A DNA stretch of 64,000 bases from Acidobacteriota bacterium (GTDB lineage: Bacteria; Acidobacteriota; Vicinamibacteria; Vicinamibacterales; CAVVIG01), in the NCBI GenBank assembly GCA_020850715.1, contig JADZED010000049.1:67693-131692 (forward strand). The letters run 5' to 3'. The number at the start of each line of letters is the position of its first letter. Positions within the stretch are counted from its first letter, which is position 1. Shown here in pieces: positions 63,114 through 64,000 of the stretch. A model generated the notes under the pieces. The model had not been told where the DNA came from. It saw nothing but the letters and a program-made list of their open reading frames with translations, and made no database searches. A program made the translations under genes and the position numbers.

Positions 63114-63593
63114 ATGCCATCTATCCACGTGTCAAGCGCCACGCGACCGTCCGCCCGGATCTCCCCGAACCAGATGCTGATCGGCGCCCTGCTCAGGGTA
63201 CCGGCCCAGGCCATCCACCGCCGGATTGTCAGTGAGCTCAACGCCGCCGGCTTCGAGGAACTCCGTGTGCCGCACATGGCGGTGCTGCAGTTTCCGGGCC
63301 CGGATGGAGTTCGCCCCGGCCTGCTCGCCGAGCGCGCCGGGATGAGCAAGCAGGCCATGAACCAGTTGCTGCGGCGCCTGGAAGGGCTCGGCTATCTCGC
63401 CCGCTCCGACGCCCCCGACCAACGCCGCGCGCGAATTGTCCGGCTGACCCGGCGGGGGCGCGCCGCGTACGCGAAGATCCACGAGGTCCTTCGGGACATC
63501 GAACGGGAGTGGAAGGCCGAGCTTGGACCCAGGCATTTCGCCCGGCTCAAGGCACTGCTGCTCCGCGTCTGGGTGAGTCCGCTGACCGGGTAG
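63114..63593 (+). CDS. MarR-family transcription regulator
   Basis: A 159-aa winged-helix protein. The DNA-binding part has LLAERAGMSKQAMNQLLRRLEGLGYLARS (helix-turn-helix) and DAPDQRRARIVRLTRRGRAAYAK (wing with the conserved DxR pattern). The flanking helices give the dimer interface. The start is taken at the ATG 63114, four bases after a TACACT hexamer; a later start is possible because the first 17 residues (IHVSSATRPSARISPN) are not typical. It likely represses the divergent cupin gene. Ligand unknown. Confidence 0.88.
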   Translation: MPSIHVSSATRPSARISPNQMLIGALLRVPAQAIHRRIVSELNAAGFEELRVPHMAVLQFPGPDGVRPGLLAERAGMSKQAMNQLLRRLEGLGYLARSDAPDQRRARIVRLTRRGRAAYAKIHEVLRDIEREWKAELGPRHFARLKALLLRVWVSPLTG

Positions 63594-63946
63594 CAGCCCG
63601 GTCCTACCGATCGACGTGATCGGCATCTCGTGCCACACCTCGCCCATGGTCCCGTTGGGGGGTCAGCGGGCTGGACCGAGTGACCTCGGTGCCCGCTCGA
63701 CAGGTCCCGCCGCCCGGACCGGCGCCGAGGGACTCGGAGGCTGGTCACCGCCTTCGAGATTTGCGTGAAGAGCAGCAGCGGAACCTCCGCTACGTCGGCC
63801 GCCCGAACGTGTGCCCCGCCTTCGGGAGGACGGCGGGTGCTTCGCGCGACCTCGAGATTCCGATCGCAATCCACCGACCGCGGGCGCGGGCGTCGCGTGG
63901 CCTCATGCGAGACGATCTCGCGCGAGCTCGGTCCCGCCGGCCGGCG
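63594..63946. other. 353 bases without a recognisable gene
   Basis: I see no protein gene, RNA or repeat that I can support. Only short shadow frames in GC-rich sequence are present between the MarR gene and the tail of the right-edge gene. Confidence 0.5.
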
Positions 63947-64000
63947 TCAGCCGCGCCGCGCCCTCTCGATCGCCGCGATGTCGATCTTCTTCATCGGCAT
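63947..64000 (-). CDS. C-terminal tail of a probable PhnB-like VOC protein (5' part outside window)
   Basis: Only the last 17 residues and the TGA (63947-63949) are visible. MPMKKIDIAAIERARRG resembles the usual end of PhnB/3-demethylubiquinone methyltransferase-like glyoxalase-fold proteins (MKKIDIAALERA...). The call rests on this short end alone. Confidence 0.4.
   Translation of the reverse strand: MPMKKIDIAAIERARRG

Noticed and set aside
63392-63874. A 160-codon minus-strand frame at the right end
   Set aside because: Half of it is antisense to the MarR gene and the rest has no recognisable feature.

Overview
The window is dense, very GC-rich bacterial chromosome with short intergenic gaps and long co-directional gene strings. 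Genes for LPS transport (lptB and an LptC/LptA-type protein), a TamB-like protein and a barrel-ended surface protein indicate a diderm. Together with GC-rich codon use, an hprK-rapZ-HPr-EI block without sugar permeases, debris of a carbohydrate-binding exported protein, and a long MoxR/von Willebrand operon, this fits Acidobacteriota, possibly Vicinamibacteria. That placement is inference from gene content only. I see no phage, insertion sequence, CRISPR array or rRNA.

Layout. 1-17.9 kb is a long minus-strand housekeeping string. In transcription order it holds guaA, dnaE, accA, recJ, the LptC/LptA-type gene, lptB, rpoN (sigma-54), hpf, hprK, rapZ, an EIIA of the mannose family, HPr, enzyme I and a cupin gene cut by the left edge. 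It resembles the lpt-rpoN-hpf-PTS cluster of Proteobacteria, with HPr kinase added and the permease domains missing. 17.9-27.3 kb holds an exported beta-propeller protein, a membrane protein, a very large orphan NtrY-like histidine kinase, phosphatidylethanolamine synthesis (psd-pssA), a DUF465 protein and tsaB-rimI. 27.3-34 kb is plus-strand mutS, a peptidase/propeller/barrel protein coupled to it, and an agmatinase-family enzyme.

34-37.5 kb holds a TPR membrane protein, a LysM lytic transglycosylase, tRNA-Arg(CCT), a frameshifted and truncated gene remnant, and a TMEM175-type channel. 37.5-46.5 kb is an eleven-gene minus-strand string: cytochrome c, an ArnT-like glycosyltransferase, TPR protein, VWA protein, MoxR ATPase, DUF58 protein, BatD-like protein, second VWA protein, acylphosphatase, adenine phosphoribosyltransferase and a small membrane protein. 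46.6-60 kb holds the TamB-like protein, a DAC-like (DACNV) protein, two convergent peroxiredoxins, a DrrAB-like ABC exporter, a DJ-1/PfpI protein, a RpoD-type sigma factor and a site-2-protease-like M50 protein with CBS domains. 60-64 kb is looser: a broken ArsR regulator, a tandem DUF1801 protein, a DinB-like protein, a divergent cupin/MarR pair, two stretches without clear genes, and the tail of a VOC-type protein at the right edge.

A recurring feature is a -10-like TANNNT hexamer only 5-10 bases before the start codon, with no Shine-Dalgarno sequence between. It occurs at several independent transcription units and suggests that leaderless mRNAs are common here. Other loci have clear Shine-Dalgarno sequences. 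Most interesting loci: the LptC/LptA-type single chain and the perfect 26-bp palindrome before lptB, the metallopeptidase/propeller/barrel protein, the DAC-like protein with an altered RHR motif, the orphan giant kinase, and two broken genes.
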